Source: Pseudomonas sp. N40(2020)
GTDB taxonomy: Bacteria; Pseudomonadota; Gammaproteobacteria; Pseudomonadales; Pseudomonadaceae
Direction: 5' to 3'
DNA: 64,000 bases
Assembly: GCF_014472415.1 (NCBI RefSeq)
Contig: NZ_JACSZV010000009.1
Coordinates: 62,001 to 126,000, forward strand
Positions 16,684 to 26,623 of the stretch are shown here, one piece after another; position 1 is the first letter of the stretch; each line of letters opens with the position of its first letter. The notes under the pieces were generated by a model. The model made no database searches, was not told where the DNA came from, and saw only the letters and a program-made list of their open reading frames with translations. The position numbers and the translations under genes are program-made.

Positions 16684-17298
16684 TCAGTACCCGACCGTAA
16701 ACCGCTGCCGCGAATGCTTCGGCGCTTCCACTTCGTCGATCAACGCAATCGCGTAATCGGCAAAAGTGATCCAGCTGCGCCCTTCTCCACTCACCAGCAA
16801 ATAATCCTTGCCGACACGGAACGTACCGCTGCGCTCACCTTCGACAAACTCCGCCGACGGCGACAGAAAACTCCAGTCCAATTCCTTTTCCTGACGCAAC
16901 GCCTCAAGAAACGCCGCACCGGCGCTGGCCTCGGTTTTGTACTCGGCCGGGAAACCTGCGCTGTCGATAACCCGAGTGTCGTCCGGCAACAACAGCGAAC
17001 CGGCACCGCCGACCACCAACAGGCGTTTCACACCCGCCTGCTTCACTGGCCCGACAATCGCGCTGGCCGGCACCGTCGCGAAATGCGCGGCGGTGATCAC
17101 CACATCATGCCCCGCCACCGCCGCTTGCAGCGCCACCGAATCCAGCACATCGACATTCTGGCTGACCACACCGGCACGGCCGCCGATCTTCGAGGTGTCC
17201 CGGGCGATGGCGGTAACGCTGTGGCCGCGACGCAGGGCTTCTTCCAGCAGTTGGCTACCGGCACGACCGGTGGCACCGATGATTGCGATCTTGCTCAT
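16684..17298 (-). CDS. NAD(P)-binding oxidoreductase, atypical SDR (NmrA-like)
   Basis: The 204-aa protein starts MSKIAIIGATGRAGSQL, the GxxGxxG dinucleotide motif of the Rossmann fold. It lacks the YxxxK pair of classical SDR enzymes and is short, matching the atypical SDR-a5 or NAD(P)H-binding family. PSAEFVEGERSGTFRVGKD in the C-terminal part is typical of this group. Members act as small reductases or redox-sensing regulators, usually with unknown substrates. The gene is followed by the repeat element and lies 45 bases after the metallo-beta-lactamase-fold gene on the same strand, so the two may form an operon. Confidence 0.8.
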   Translation of the reverse strand: MSKIAIIGATGRAGSQLLEEALRRGHSVTAIARDTSKIGGRAGVVSQNVDVLDSVALQAAVAGHDVVITAAHFATVPASAIVGPVKQAGVKRLLVVGGAGSLLLPDDTRVIDSAGFPAEYKTEASAGAAFLEALRQEKELDWSFLSPSAEFVEGERSGTFRVGKDYLLVSGEGRSWITFADYAIALIDEVEAPKHSRQRFTVGY

Positions 17299-17343
17299 GA
17301 CATTCTCCAGTTGGCTTGAGAGTGCTGCGTTTTCAGAATCGGG

Positions 17344-18222
17344 TTACCACTGCATTTCGCCTTTGGCGACTTTGGCGCTCAGCTCCAGCGAGCTTTCCTC
17401 GCCCAGCTTCGGGTAGCGCTTTTTCATTGCCGCGATCAGGGCGGCGGAATCCTTGGCCTTGAGGGTTTCTGCGTCGAACGCCTTGATGTAATCGGCGGTG
17501 AATTTCACGCTGGTCAGCGAACGGCTGCTGTTACCCAGGTAATGACCCGGCACCACGGTGTTCGGCTTCAGGGTTTCGATCGAGTGCAGGGTTTCCAGCC
17601 AGTCAGCGTGGGATTGTGCGGTCTGGGTGTCGGCCATCCACACGTGGATGTTCTCGGCAACGACAACGCCACCAACCACGGCTTTAAGCGATGGAATCCA
17701 CACAAAGCTGCGATCCGGTTGTTTGCCCGCAAGACCGATCACCTGCAACTTCTGCCCTTCGAGCATCAGGCTGTCGCCCTTGAGCACGCCCGGCACGATG
17801 GTTTTCGCCGGTACGTCGGCGCCCATTTTCGGGCCCCAGAACGCCAGTTTGCCTTCGACGGTTTTGTTGATGTGATCAACGGTCGGCTGCGAAGCCAGCA
17901 CCTTTGCATCGGGGAAGGCTTTGGTCAGGGTGTCGAGGCCGAAGTAGTAATCCGGGTCACCGTGGCTGATGTAAATGGTGGTCAGATGCTTGCCGCTGGC
18001 GCGGATCTTTTCCACCACTTGCTCGGCCTGGGATTTACCGAATTGTGCATCGACCAGGATTGCGTCTTTTGCGCCGCTGACCAGCACCGAGGTCACCGGA
18101 AAAATGGCGTTGGTGCCCGGGTTGTAGACATCGAGGGTCAGGTTGGCAGCCGCTGCGTGGGCAGCAAAACCGAGGGAAGCGGTGGCGAGTAAAACGCGTT
18201 TGATTGCGGTGAAACCGATCAT
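17344..18222 (-). CDS. Exported metallo-beta-lactamase-fold protein with altered metal motif
   Basis: I start at ATG 18222, with GGAG upstream. The 292-aa product opens with a signal peptide (MIGFTAIKRVLLATASLGFA, cleavage after AHAAA) and should be periplasmic. The fold is that of MBL hydrolases: FGKSQAEQVVEKIRASGKHLTTIYISHG, then VVPGHY. The usual HxHxDH motif reads HGDPDY here, so the second and third ligand histidines are replaced by Asp and Tyr. It may bind metal differently or have another activity. It is transcribed divergently from a LysR gene 114 bases away, which probably regulates it. Confidence 0.8.
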   Translation of the reverse strand: MIGFTAIKRVLLATASLGFAAHAAAANLTLDVYNPGTNAIFPVTSVLVSGAKDAILVDAQFGKSQAEQVVEKIRASGKHLTTIYISHGDPDYYFGLDTLTKAFPDAKVLASQPTVDHINKTVEGKLAFWGPKMGADVPAKTIVPGVLKGDSLMLEGQKLQVIGLAGKQPDRSFVWIPSLKAVVGGVVVAENIHVWMADTQTAQSHADWLETLHSIETLKPNTVVPGHYLGNSSRSLTSVKFTADYIKAFDAETLKAKDSAALIAAMKKRYPKLGEESSLELSAKVAKGEMQW

Positions 18223-18336
18223 CTGTTGCTCCGGTGTCCGAATGCCGTGTCTGGCGAGGGGACAGAGCTTAGTTGCCTGAGTCAGTACAAAAAATGCGAT
18301 GCTTGGACATAGTTTGTTTCTGAAAGCGGGCAAATC

Positions 18337-19242
18337 ATGGATCGTCTCCAAGCAATGCGGGTGTTTGTCACGGTGGTGGACCTGGGCAGTCAGTCGGCAG
18401 CGGCCGATCACCTGGACCTTTCACGCCCGGTGGTATCGCGTTATCTGGCCGAGCTGGAAGACTGGGTCGGCGCACGCCTGATGCACCGCACCACACGCAA
18501 GTTGAGTCTGACGGCCGCCGGCAGTGAAATCCTGCCGCGCTGCCGGCAGATGATTGAACTGTCGAGCGATATGCAGGCCGCCGTGAGCGAACCCCACGAC
18601 GCCCCGCGCGGACTGCTGCGGATCAGCGTCAGCACCTCGTTCGGCCAGGCGCAACTGGCCGATGCGATGGCGGCGTACGTCAAGCGCTACCCCGGCGTCA
18701 GCATCGATATGCAGATGCTCGATCGCACGGTGAATCTGGTGGATGAGCGCATCGATCTGGCGATCCGCACCAGCAATGACCTCGATCCGAACCTGATCGC
18801 CCGGCGCCTGACCGTTTGCCGCTCGGTGGTCTGCGCGGCCCCGGATTATCTGCAAGCACATCCGGCGCCACAGCGGGTTGAAGAGCTGAGTCGACACAAC
18901 TGCCTCACTCACTCCTACTTCGGCAAAAGCCTGTGGCATTTCGAAGAGGACGGCGAGCCCGTCTCGGTGCCGGTTCAGGGCAATATCAGCGCCAACGAAG
19001 CAAGCACGCTGTTGCGAGCGACGTTGGCCGGTGCGGGGGTGGCGATGCTGCCGACCTATCAGGCCGGGGTGCACATTCACGCAGGTGAGTTGATTCGCTT
19101 GCTGCCCGACGCCGAACCCCGGCAGATGAACATCTACGCGGTCTATGCCTCGCGCAAGCACATGCCGGCGGCATTGCGCAGCATGCTGGATTTTCTGGTG
19201 CTCAGATTCCCGGAAAACCCGGCGTGGGATATCGACCTGTAA
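18337..19242 (+). CDS. LysR-family transcriptional regulator
   Basis: The 301-aa protein has a LysR winged helix (MRVFVTVVDLGSQSAAADHL, then LSRPVVSRYLAELEDWVGARLM) and a substrate-binding-like C-terminal domain from about residue 90. It belongs to the large group close to CrgA/DmlR. It is divergent from the metallo-beta-lactamase-fold gene, with a 114-base shared promoter region. The likely targets are that gene and the NAD(P)-binding reductase after it. The inducer cannot be read from the sequence. Confidence 0.87.
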   Translation: MDRLQAMRVFVTVVDLGSQSAAADHLDLSRPVVSRYLAELEDWVGARLMHRTTRKLSLTAAGSEILPRCRQMIELSSDMQAAVSEPHDAPRGLLRISVSTSFGQAQLADAMAAYVKRYPGVSIDMQMLDRTVNLVDERIDLAIRTSNDLDPNLIARRLTVCRSVVCAAPDYLQAHPAPQRVEELSRHNCLTHSYFGKSLWHFEEDGEPVSVPVQGNISANEASTLLRATLAGAGVAMLPTYQAGVHIHAGELIRLLPDAEPRQMNIYAVYASRKHMPAALRSMLDFLVLRFPENPAWDIDL

Positions 19243-19362
19243 ACCCGGTCATCAGTGTTCTGAATGTCGCGTTAAATGTGCAACCGCTGGTGCTGGCAAG
19301 TCTTCATGGCTGACCTATGCTGAAAGCAGTACCCAAGGGTATTCGTTCAGAGGTCGAACACC

Positions 19363-19539
19363 ATGAACATCAAAACAAGAAGATACTTCGCGATTTTCAT
19401 CACCTGCGCTGCCACGCTGGCGTTGTACGGCACCGCGGCCTGGCGGGTCGAGCAACTGCGGCAACTGCCCCGCGAATACGCGAGTTGTAACTTCGAGCGC
19501 TGTATTCCGCACAACGCCACGCTGAATGCGCTGCGCTGA
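19363..19539 (+). CDS. Very small single-pass membrane protein, unknown
   Basis: The ATG at 19363 has AGAGG 9 bases upstream, and the frame encodes 58 residues. A basic N-terminus (MNIKTRRYF) precedes one hydrophobic segment at about 9-26, then a polar tail with two cysteines in CNFERC. The layout suggests an inner-membrane protein with its tail in the periplasm, where the cysteines could form a disulfide. No family is recognised. Good ribosome-binding site and GC-type codon use support it. It is followed within 20 bases by a REP doublet. Confidence 0.6.
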   Translation: MNIKTRRYFAIFITCAATLALYGTAAWRVEQLRQLPREYASCNFERCIPHNATLNALR

Positions 19540-19557
19540 TGTAGCTGAAGCGAATCC

Positions 19558-19648
19558 TGTAGGAGTGAGCCTGCTCGCGATAGCGGTCTGTCAGTCACCT
19601 GCAATATTGATCATGATGGCGCTATCGCGAGCAGGCTCACTCCTACAA
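19558..19648. repeat. REP doublet (REPIN-like inverted repeat)
   Basis: TGTAGGAGTGAGCCTGCTCG at the left and its inverted copy at the right enclose about 36 bases. It matches the elements at 7871 and 33343 and lies between convergent genes. Confidence 0.8.
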
Positions 19649-19670
19649 GGCATTTGTGGTGGTTAAAGAT

Positions 19671-20555
19671 TTACTGCTCGGCCTTCAGCCTGTCACGAAA
19701 CGCCTTGGGCGAAATCCCCACCCGACGCCTGAACAGGCGCGTGAAGTTGGTCGGATCGGAAAACCCCAACAATTCCGACATCTCGTAAATGGTCATGCTG
19801 GTATAGGTCAGCAGGCGCTTGGCTTCCAGTAACTGGCGTTCGTGCATGATCTGCAACGCCGGTTGCCCCGCCAGTTCACGGCACGTGCCGTTGAGGTGAG
19901 AAACCGAAATGCCCAATCGATGGGCCAGATCCTCGACCTTCACATGCTGGCGGTAAGTTTCCTCCACCAATTGAATAAACCCGGCGAGGTATTCGCGCTG
20001 GCGTTGCGGCCGCTGGCTGGCGTTATGGCGCACGATCGCCTGGCGGCTGACCCAGACCATGATCACGCTGACCAGCGAATGCATGAGCATTTCCCGCGCG
20101 GGTTGATGGCCGTTGTACTCGGCCTGCAACGCCGTAAACAAGCTATTCAGGTAATCGCCGTCATTGCCCGCCGGATAGCTATCGGCCTGGGCAAGCGCGT
20201 GAACCGCGTTGCCCAGTTGCGCCTGCAAGTGATTGATCAGCGGCGTGGCGAGCGTGACGACGAATCCTTCGATGTCCTCGGAAAAACGGAAGCCATGTAC
20301 CGATAGCGGTGGCAGTACTTGAATGGCAGGCGTTTGAAGCTGAGTGCGCTGACCTTCGATCTCAAGCTCTGCCTGACCTTTGAAGACGAAGAGCAGCTGG
20401 CACAAATCGGCGTGGCGGTGGGGTTTGATTTCCCATTGATGTTCGCGACTGCGTGAGGAAATGGTTTCACAGTGCAGCAAGTCCGGGGTCGGCCAGTCCA
20501 GGCTTTCACCGTAGAGCTTGAACACCGGAATCGAAGGCAGCTCAGGCTTGTTCAT
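19671..20555 (-). CDS. pobR: AraC-family regulator of pobA (PobR/PobC-like)
   Basis: I use ATG 20555 (MNKPELPSIPVF); the frame extends 14 codons further upstream. The 294-aa protein has an N-terminal cupin sensor (HRHADLCQLLFVFKGQAELEIEG) and a C-terminal double helix-turn-helix ending SDPTNFTRLFRRRVGISPKAFRDR. It is divergent from pobA with a 178-base gap. In pseudomonads an AraC-type protein encoded here activates pobA in response to 4-hydroxybenzoate, unlike the IclR-type PobR of Acinetobacter. Role is assigned from context and family. Confidence 0.83.
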   Translation of the reverse strand: MNKPELPSIPVFKLYGESLDWPTPDLLHCETISSRSREHQWEIKPHRHADLCQLLFVFKGQAELEIEGQRTQLQTPAIQVLPPLSVHGFRFSEDIEGFVVTLATPLINHLQAQLGNAVHALAQADSYPAGNDGDYLNSLFTALQAEYNGHQPAREMLMHSLVSVIMVWVSRQAIVRHNASQRPQRQREYLAGFIQLVEETYRQHVKVEDLAHRLGISVSHLNGTCRELAGQPALQIMHERQLLEAKRLLTYTSMTIYEMSELLGFSDPTNFTRLFRRRVGISPKAFRDRLKAEQ

Positions 20556-20712
20556 CACTTCAATCCAGGCCTCTAGGGTTACGGGCGATAATCGCACCGA
20601 TTGGCAGAATGTACAGGTATCGGCTCAGTTTTCACCTTCAATTGACAGACCCGCAAGGGAAAAATGCAAGCACTCGATCCATAAAAATCATTCACCGGCC
20701 TTGGCCGCGTGA

Positions 20713-21927
<1,215 letters not shown>

Positions 21928-22001
21928 CCTGCTATCGACTTACACTGGCGAGCATCCACCCCGCTCGCCAGCGGGTTCATCTCTGCCCGCAGGTCCTGCC
22001 C

Positions 22002-23519
22002 GTGTCCAATCTCAACCAGCCTGAAACGCCCAAACCGGCCATTCGCAGCGTGCTGGTCGCGCTGATGATGGCAATCTTCCTTGGCGCGCTGGACCAGACC
22101 ATCGTCGCCGTGTCGATGCCGGCCATCTCCGCGCAATTCAAGGACGTCAGCCTGCTGGCCTGGGTGATTTCCGGGTACATGGTGGCGATGACCGTGGCGG
22201 TGCCGATCTACGGCAAGCTCGGCGATTTGTACGGGCGGCGCAAACTGATGCTGTTCGGCATGGGCCTTTTCACGCTTGCTTCACTGTTTTGCGGCATGGC
22301 CCAAAGCATGGAACAACTGGTGCTCGCGCGGATTCTCCAAGGCATCGGTGCCGGCGGGATGATTTCGGTGAGCCAGGCGATCATCGGCGACATCGTGCCG
22401 CCGCGCGAGCGCGGGCGCTATCAGGGGTATTTCAGCAGCATGTACGCGGTCGCGAGCGTAGCCGGCCCGGTGCTCGGCGGCTACATGACCGAGTACCTGT
22501 CGTGGCGCTGGGTGTTTCTGATCAACCTGCCGCTGGGCCTCGGCGCCTGGTGGGTGGCCAATCGCAACTTGCGCGGGCTGCCGATTCCACAACGCAAGCC
22601 GATCATCGATTACCTCGGCACAGTGCTGATGATCATCGGCCTGACGACCCTGCTGCTCGGTATCACTCAGGTCGGTCAGGGCCATTCATGGCGCAGCAGC
22701 GAAGTGCTTGGGCTGTTCGCTTGTGCGGTCGTGGTGTTGGCGATTTTTGTCTGGCATGAGCGGCGTGCGCGTGAGCCGTTGCTGCCAATGCACCTGTTCG
22801 CCAATCGCAACGCCCTGCTGTGCTGGTGCACGATTTTCTTCACCAGTTTCCAGGCGATTTCGCTGATCGTGCTGATGCCGCTGCGCTTTCAAACGGTCAC
22901 CGGGGCCGGGGCCGACAGCGCCGCGTTGCACTTGCTGCCATTGGCCATGGGCCTGCCGATCGGCGCCTTCTTTGCCGGCCGTCGCACCTCAGTGACCGGG
23001 CGCTACAAACCGCAGATTCTGACCGGCGCGATCCTGATGCCAATCTCGATTCTCGGCATGGCGTTCAGTCCGCCGGAGGCCACAGTCATGAGTGGTCTGT
23101 TCATGTTGCTCAGCGGGATTGCCGGTGGCATGCAGTTCCCGACGTCACTGGTCGGCACGCAGAACTCGGTGGAGCAACGCGACATCGGTGTGGCCACCAG
23201 CACCACCAACCTGTTCCGCTCGCTGGGCGGCGCGGTGGGTGTGGCGTTGATGTCCGCGCTGTTGCTGGCATTTTTACAGGACTCAAACTTTGTCCATCTG
23301 ACGAGCAGCTCACTGATGAGCGAGGGGCACTCGGGCAACGTACTGCTCGATGGTCTGAACGCGGCACCGGGTGATGCGCAGAACGCCTTGCGCGCGGAGC
23401 TTTCGGTGACCTTCCGGCATTTGCTGTGGGTCAGTGCGGCGGTGTCGCTGCTGGGGCTGGCGGCGGCGATTGCGATGCCGAACCACTTGCTGCGTGGGCG
23501 CGAGCACGGCGCCAAATAG
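22002..23519 (+). CDS. DHA2-family MFS drug or solute exporter (EmrB/QacA type)
   Basis: I choose the GTG at 22002 (VSNLNQPETPKPAIRS) because it follows GCAGGTC and begins just before the first helix; the frame runs upstream into pobA. The 505-aa protein has the 14-helix pattern of DHA2 exporters, with LDQTIVAVSMPAIS in helix 1, the GKLGDLYGRRKLML loop, and motif C in helix 5 (SVAGPVLGGYMTEYLSWRWVF). It should export a small molecule by proton antiport across the inner membrane. It starts 74 bases after pobA, so it may be co-transcribed and export aromatic acids, but that is inference. Confidence 0.83.
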   Translation: MSNLNQPETPKPAIRSVLVALMMAIFLGALDQTIVAVSMPAISAQFKDVSLLAWVISGYMVAMTVAVPIYGKLGDLYGRRKLMLFGMGLFTLASLFCGMAQSMEQLVLARILQGIGAGGMISVSQAIIGDIVPPRERGRYQGYFSSMYAVASVAGPVLGGYMTEYLSWRWVFLINLPLGLGAWWVANRNLRGLPIPQRKPIIDYLGTVLMIIGLTTLLLGITQVGQGHSWRSSEVLGLFACAVVVLAIFVWHERRAREPLLPMHLFANRNALLCWCTIFFTSFQAISLIVLMPLRFQTVTGAGADSAALHLLPLAMGLPIGAFFAGRRTSVTGRYKPQILTGAILMPISILGMAFSPPEATVMSGLFMLLSGIAGGMQFPTSLVGTQNSVEQRDIGVATSTTNLFRSLGGAVGVALMSALLLAFLQDSNFVHLTSSSLMSEGHSGNVLLDGLNAAPGDAQNALRAELSVTFRHLLWVSAAVSLLGLAAAIAMPNHLLRGREHGAK

Positions 23520-23536
23520 CGGCAATACCCCAAAAC

Positions 23537-23628
23537 ATGTGGGAGCGAGCCTGCTCGCGAAGACGGTGAATCAGTCGAAGAATGTATCGACTGATATTCT
23601 GCCTTCGCGAGCAGGCTCGCTCCCACAA
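23537..23628. repeat. REP doublet (GTGGGAGCGAGCC type)
   Basis: TGTGGGAGCGAGCCTGCTCG and its inverted copy enclose about 38 bases between two convergent genes. It is a sequence variant of the GTAGGAGTGAGCC elements elsewhere in the window. Confidence 0.8.
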
Positions 23629-23641
23629 GGGAGGATGCGTT

Positions 23642-24490
23642 TCAAGGGCTGTAGTAACCCACCGCCACCAGAAAGTGCCCGACCTTCTTCAGGTAGGCAT
23701 GCTTGTCCTCGACCTTGCCGGTCACCGGGTTTTTCCAGCGGTATTGGTAGTCGCCATAATCCTGCTTGGCGATCAGCGCCAGAATCGGCTCGCCCACCGG
23801 TTTGCCTTCCGGGTCCTTGATCTTGCTGAAGTCGGTATTGATCAGCCGCAAATTGGTGCCATGTGCGACATAGCGCTGGGTATCCAGATCGACTACGAAC
23901 ACGTACAGGTCATCCTGCAAATAGCCGCCCTTGAGCGAGTTGATCGCCATCAGCGTGCCCTTCTCGTCTTTGCCCAGATCCGTCGCTGCCTTGTTCAGCA
24001 ATGCCATCGCCTGCTCGGCCGACGCCCGGGGCAAGTAATAACCGACCGCCAGAATCCGCTGACCGACGCGCTGATAGAACACATGCTTGCGCTCGACCTT
24101 GCCGTCAGCCCAGTTCTGCCAGCGGTACTCGGCTTGCTGGATGCCGTTGCCCTCCGGCACTTTCAAGGCGTCCTTGAAGGTTTTTTGCAGATCCGGGCCG
24201 AGCACATCGCTCACATCACGACCGATCAACGCTGACGATGGCCCGCCGCTGGCGAGCATCACGCCTTTGGTGTCGACCACGAACACGTAGCGATCCTTGT
24301 CGACAAACTCGCCCTGACGACTGAATGCGGCGAACGCCTTGTCGCCGTTGTCGTGGTAATAGGCCAGGGCCTTTTCCAGCAAGGCGATGGCGGCCTGGCT
24401 GTCATCCTTGGCGGTGGTTGCGGCGCTGGCCTGGCCGAACCCCGCCAGTAACATCACGCCGAGCCAGGCCACTTTATGCAAAAACCCCAT
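23642..24490 (-). CDS. Periplasmic protein with two tandem cache domains
   Basis: The 282-aa protein has an N-terminal signal peptide (MGFLHKVAWLGVMLLAGFG, cleavage after ASA) and no later membrane helix or output domain. It contains two copies of a single-cache module. Each has a YVFVVD strand (DRYVFVVDTKG; DLYVFVVDLDT) and ends in a similar K-H...VG...AVGYY segment, so the protein arose by internal duplication. Cache domains bind small ligands, usually as sensors fused to kinases or chemoreceptors. A free soluble version may present ligand to a membrane partner; none is obvious nearby. Confidence 0.8.
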   Translation of the reverse strand: MGFLHKVAWLGVMLLAGFGQASAATTAKDDSQAAIALLEKALAYYHDNGDKAFAAFSRQGEFVDKDRYVFVVDTKGVMLASGGPSSALIGRDVSDVLGPDLQKTFKDALKVPEGNGIQQAEYRWQNWADGKVERKHVFYQRVGQRILAVGYYLPRASAEQAMALLNKAATDLGKDEKGTLMAINSLKGGYLQDDLYVFVVDLDTQRYVAHGTNLRLINTDFSKIKDPEGKPVGEPILALIAKQDYGDYQYRWKNPVTGKVEDKHAYLKKVGHFLVAVGYYSP

Positions 24491-24605
24491 AGCGCATCCC
24501 TCGTTCTTGTTGGTGTTTCAAGAGCGTAGACGGCTTGGAGTCATGTATGGATATTCACAATGATGCAGGGGATTACACAATCCCCTCACCAGAGTTGATC
24601 AATCA

Positions 24606-25460
24606 CTACGGTCGGGCGTTGATTTGCTGCTGCAAATTCTGGATCTGCGCCGACAGCGTATTGATGTTGCGGGTCATCTGCCCACGGAACGCATCGAACT
24701 CGGCCGTGTTGCCGCCACCCTGAGGGGCTGCCGGACGGTTGTCCTGCTCGCTTTTGAGAACGACGATTTCCTGTTCCAGACGATCAATCGCCGCGCTCGG
24801 ATTGCCCTGTTTCTTCAGTGCCGCGATGTCGGCGCCAAGGCTCTTGAACTGGGCATCGAAGGCCTTGAGCTGGGCGTCGACCTTGCTGGTATCGGCCGGG
24901 GTGCTTTTCACGCTCGCCAGTTCGGTGCTGAGGGCTTTGACCTGCGCCTGCAACTGGGTATTGGCGTTCTGCTGTTCTGTGGTCTGCGCGGTCATCTGCG
25001 CCAGACGTTTGTCCAGGTCGCTGGCCTGACCGGCCACGCCCTGCTGCTGCTTGCTCTGATCCAGCAGTTTGCCTTCCAGCTGTTTGATCTGCAGCTTCAA
25101 GGCTTCGCTGTCGCTGCTGACGTTGCTCTGGCTGGCCACGACCTTGCCGGAAATATCCTGCAGGCGCCCGGCCGCTTCCTCACTGATACGCGCGAAACTT
25201 TCCTGGGTCGCCACCAGTTGCTGCTCCATCAGCGAAATCTGCTGAAAGCTCCACCAGGCCAGACCGATGAAGGCAAAAAACAAGGCGCCGACCAGCGCCC
25301 ACAACGGCCCGGTGCTGGCCGCCTTGACCTTGACCACCGGCGGCGTACGCGAGTGCACGGCGGTGCGGGCAGTGGTCGGAATGTCATCGTCGTCGAAGGT
25401 GTCGGCACGCAGGCTCGGTACATCATCGAAATCGTCGTGGGCATCATTACGCATGGACAT
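24606..25460 (-). CDS. Single-pass inner-membrane protein with long periplasmic coiled coil
   Basis: ATG 25460 is preceded by AAAGG. The 284-aa protein has an acidic cytoplasmic N-terminus rich in Asp (about 1-47), one helix at about 51-69 (LWALVGALFFAFIGLAWWSF), and then about 190 residues of nearly continuous heptad pattern rich in Gln, Ala and Leu. The Gly-rich break at QGGGNTAEF precedes a last short coiled coil. I know of no defined domain. The architecture suggests an envelope tether or scaffold. It stands alone between the double-cache gene and the epimerase gene, both on the same strand. Confidence 0.7.
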   Translation of the reverse strand: MSMRNDAHDDFDDVPSLRADTFDDDDIPTTARTAVHSRTPPVVKVKAASTGPLWALVGALFFAFIGLAWWSFQQISLMEQQLVATQESFARISEEAAGRLQDISGKVVASQSNVSSDSEALKLQIKQLEGKLLDQSKQQQGVAGQASDLDKRLAQMTAQTTEQQNANTQLQAQVKALSTELASVKSTPADTSKVDAQLKAFDAQFKSLGADIAALKKQGNPSAAIDRLEQEIVVLKSEQDNRPAAPQGGGNTAEFDAFRGQMTRNINTLSAQIQNLQQQINARP

Positions 25461-25576
25461 TGAGGCAACCTTTGTGAAACGCGGTGATGGCAGATTGCGG
25501 CGAAGTATAAACCCCGCAGCCGCAGGGATTGACCCTCAACCTGCAGTGCGGTTCATTGCCGCCCGGCCGAATCGTT

Positions 25577-26569
25577 TCAACGAATGTCCTGGGCTTTCCA
25601 CCAGCCGCAGAACTCGTCGAGGGCCGTCCACAGGCTGACTTTCGGATCGTAATCCAGATAATGCCGGGCGCGGCTGATGTCGAGGGTGAAATTTTTGTTC
25701 ATTACCTGCATGCCCAAGCGCGACAGCGTCGGCTCCGGACGTCCCGGCCAGAGTTTGCACGCGCCTTCGTTGAGCGCCGCGACGCTGTAGGCCAGCCCGT
25801 ACGAACGGTACTTGGTGACCTGTGGGACTTCCATTTTGCGCATCACGTAATTGACCACATCCCACAGCGGCACCGGCGCACCATTACTGATGTTGTACGC
25901 CTTGCCCAGCGCGGAGCCGGCGGCCAGCAAGCTGCTGAGCATGACTTCGTTGAGGTTGTGCACGCTGGTGAAATCGACCTTGTTCAAACCGTTGCCGATG
26001 ATCGCCAGACGGCCCTTGCGCTGCATGTTCAACAGGCGCGGAAAAATGCTCATGTCGCCGGCACCGGTAACAAAACGCGGACGCAGCGCGATGGTTTCCA
26101 GACCGAACTCCTGCGCGCCGAAGACCTTTTGCTCGGCCAGATACTTGGTCGCGGCGTAGTGATGTTTGAAGCGCTTGGGCACTTGTTCTTCGGTCAGGTC
26201 GAAGTGGTCACGGCCATCGAAATAGATCGACGGCGATGACAGATGCACCAGCCGTCGAACCCGCTGCTTCAGGCAAGCCTCGACGACATTTTCAGTAACC
26301 TGCACGTTGCCTTGATGAAAGTCCTGATAACGCCCCCACAGCCCGACAGCGCCCGCACAATGCACCACGGCTTCGACGTCGGCGCAGAGTTCACGCACCA
26401 GATCCGGGTCAGTCAGATCGCCGGGGACAAACTCGGCGCCACGACGCACCAGATGCTCGACGCTCTCGGCCCGGCGACCGTTGACCCGCACGTCAAGGCC
26501 CTGCTCCAGAGCGAAACGCGCAAAGCGCCCGCCAATGAAGCCGCTTGCGCCGGTGACCAGAATTTTCAT
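25577..26569 (-). CDS. NAD-dependent epimerase/dehydratase, 3-beta-HSD-like extended SDR
   Basis: The 330-aa protein begins MKILVTGASGFIGGRFARFA, the GxxGxxG motif of extended SDR enzymes. It has the catalytic YAATK (YxxxK) with upstream serines in VHLSSPSIYF. NADP-type contacts near VNGRRAESVEHL and the length fit the NAD(P)-dependent epimerase/3-beta-hydroxysteroid dehydrogenase family. It should oxidise, reduce or epimerise a hydroxyl group on a sugar nucleotide or lipid-like substrate. No sugar or lipid gene cluster surrounds it, so the substrate cannot be inferred. Confidence 0.8.
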   Translation of the reverse strand: MKILVTGASGFIGGRFARFALEQGLDVRVNGRRAESVEHLVRRGAEFVPGDLTDPDLVRELCADVEAVVHCAGAVGLWGRYQDFHQGNVQVTENVVEACLKQRVRRLVHLSSPSIYFDGRDHFDLTEEQVPKRFKHHYAATKYLAEQKVFGAQEFGLETIALRPRFVTGAGDMSIFPRLLNMQRKGRLAIIGNGLNKVDFTSVHNLNEVMLSSLLAAGSALGKAYNISNGAPVPLWDVVNYVMRKMEVPQVTKYRSYGLAYSVAALNEGACKLWPGRPEPTLSRLGMQVMNKNFTLDISRARHYLDYDPKVSLWTALDEFCGWWKAQDIR

Positions 26570-26623
26570 GTAAAGCTCCGATGTCTTTCGTTTTGCCTGA
26601 TTCGTGTGTCTTGACGCTGGCCG

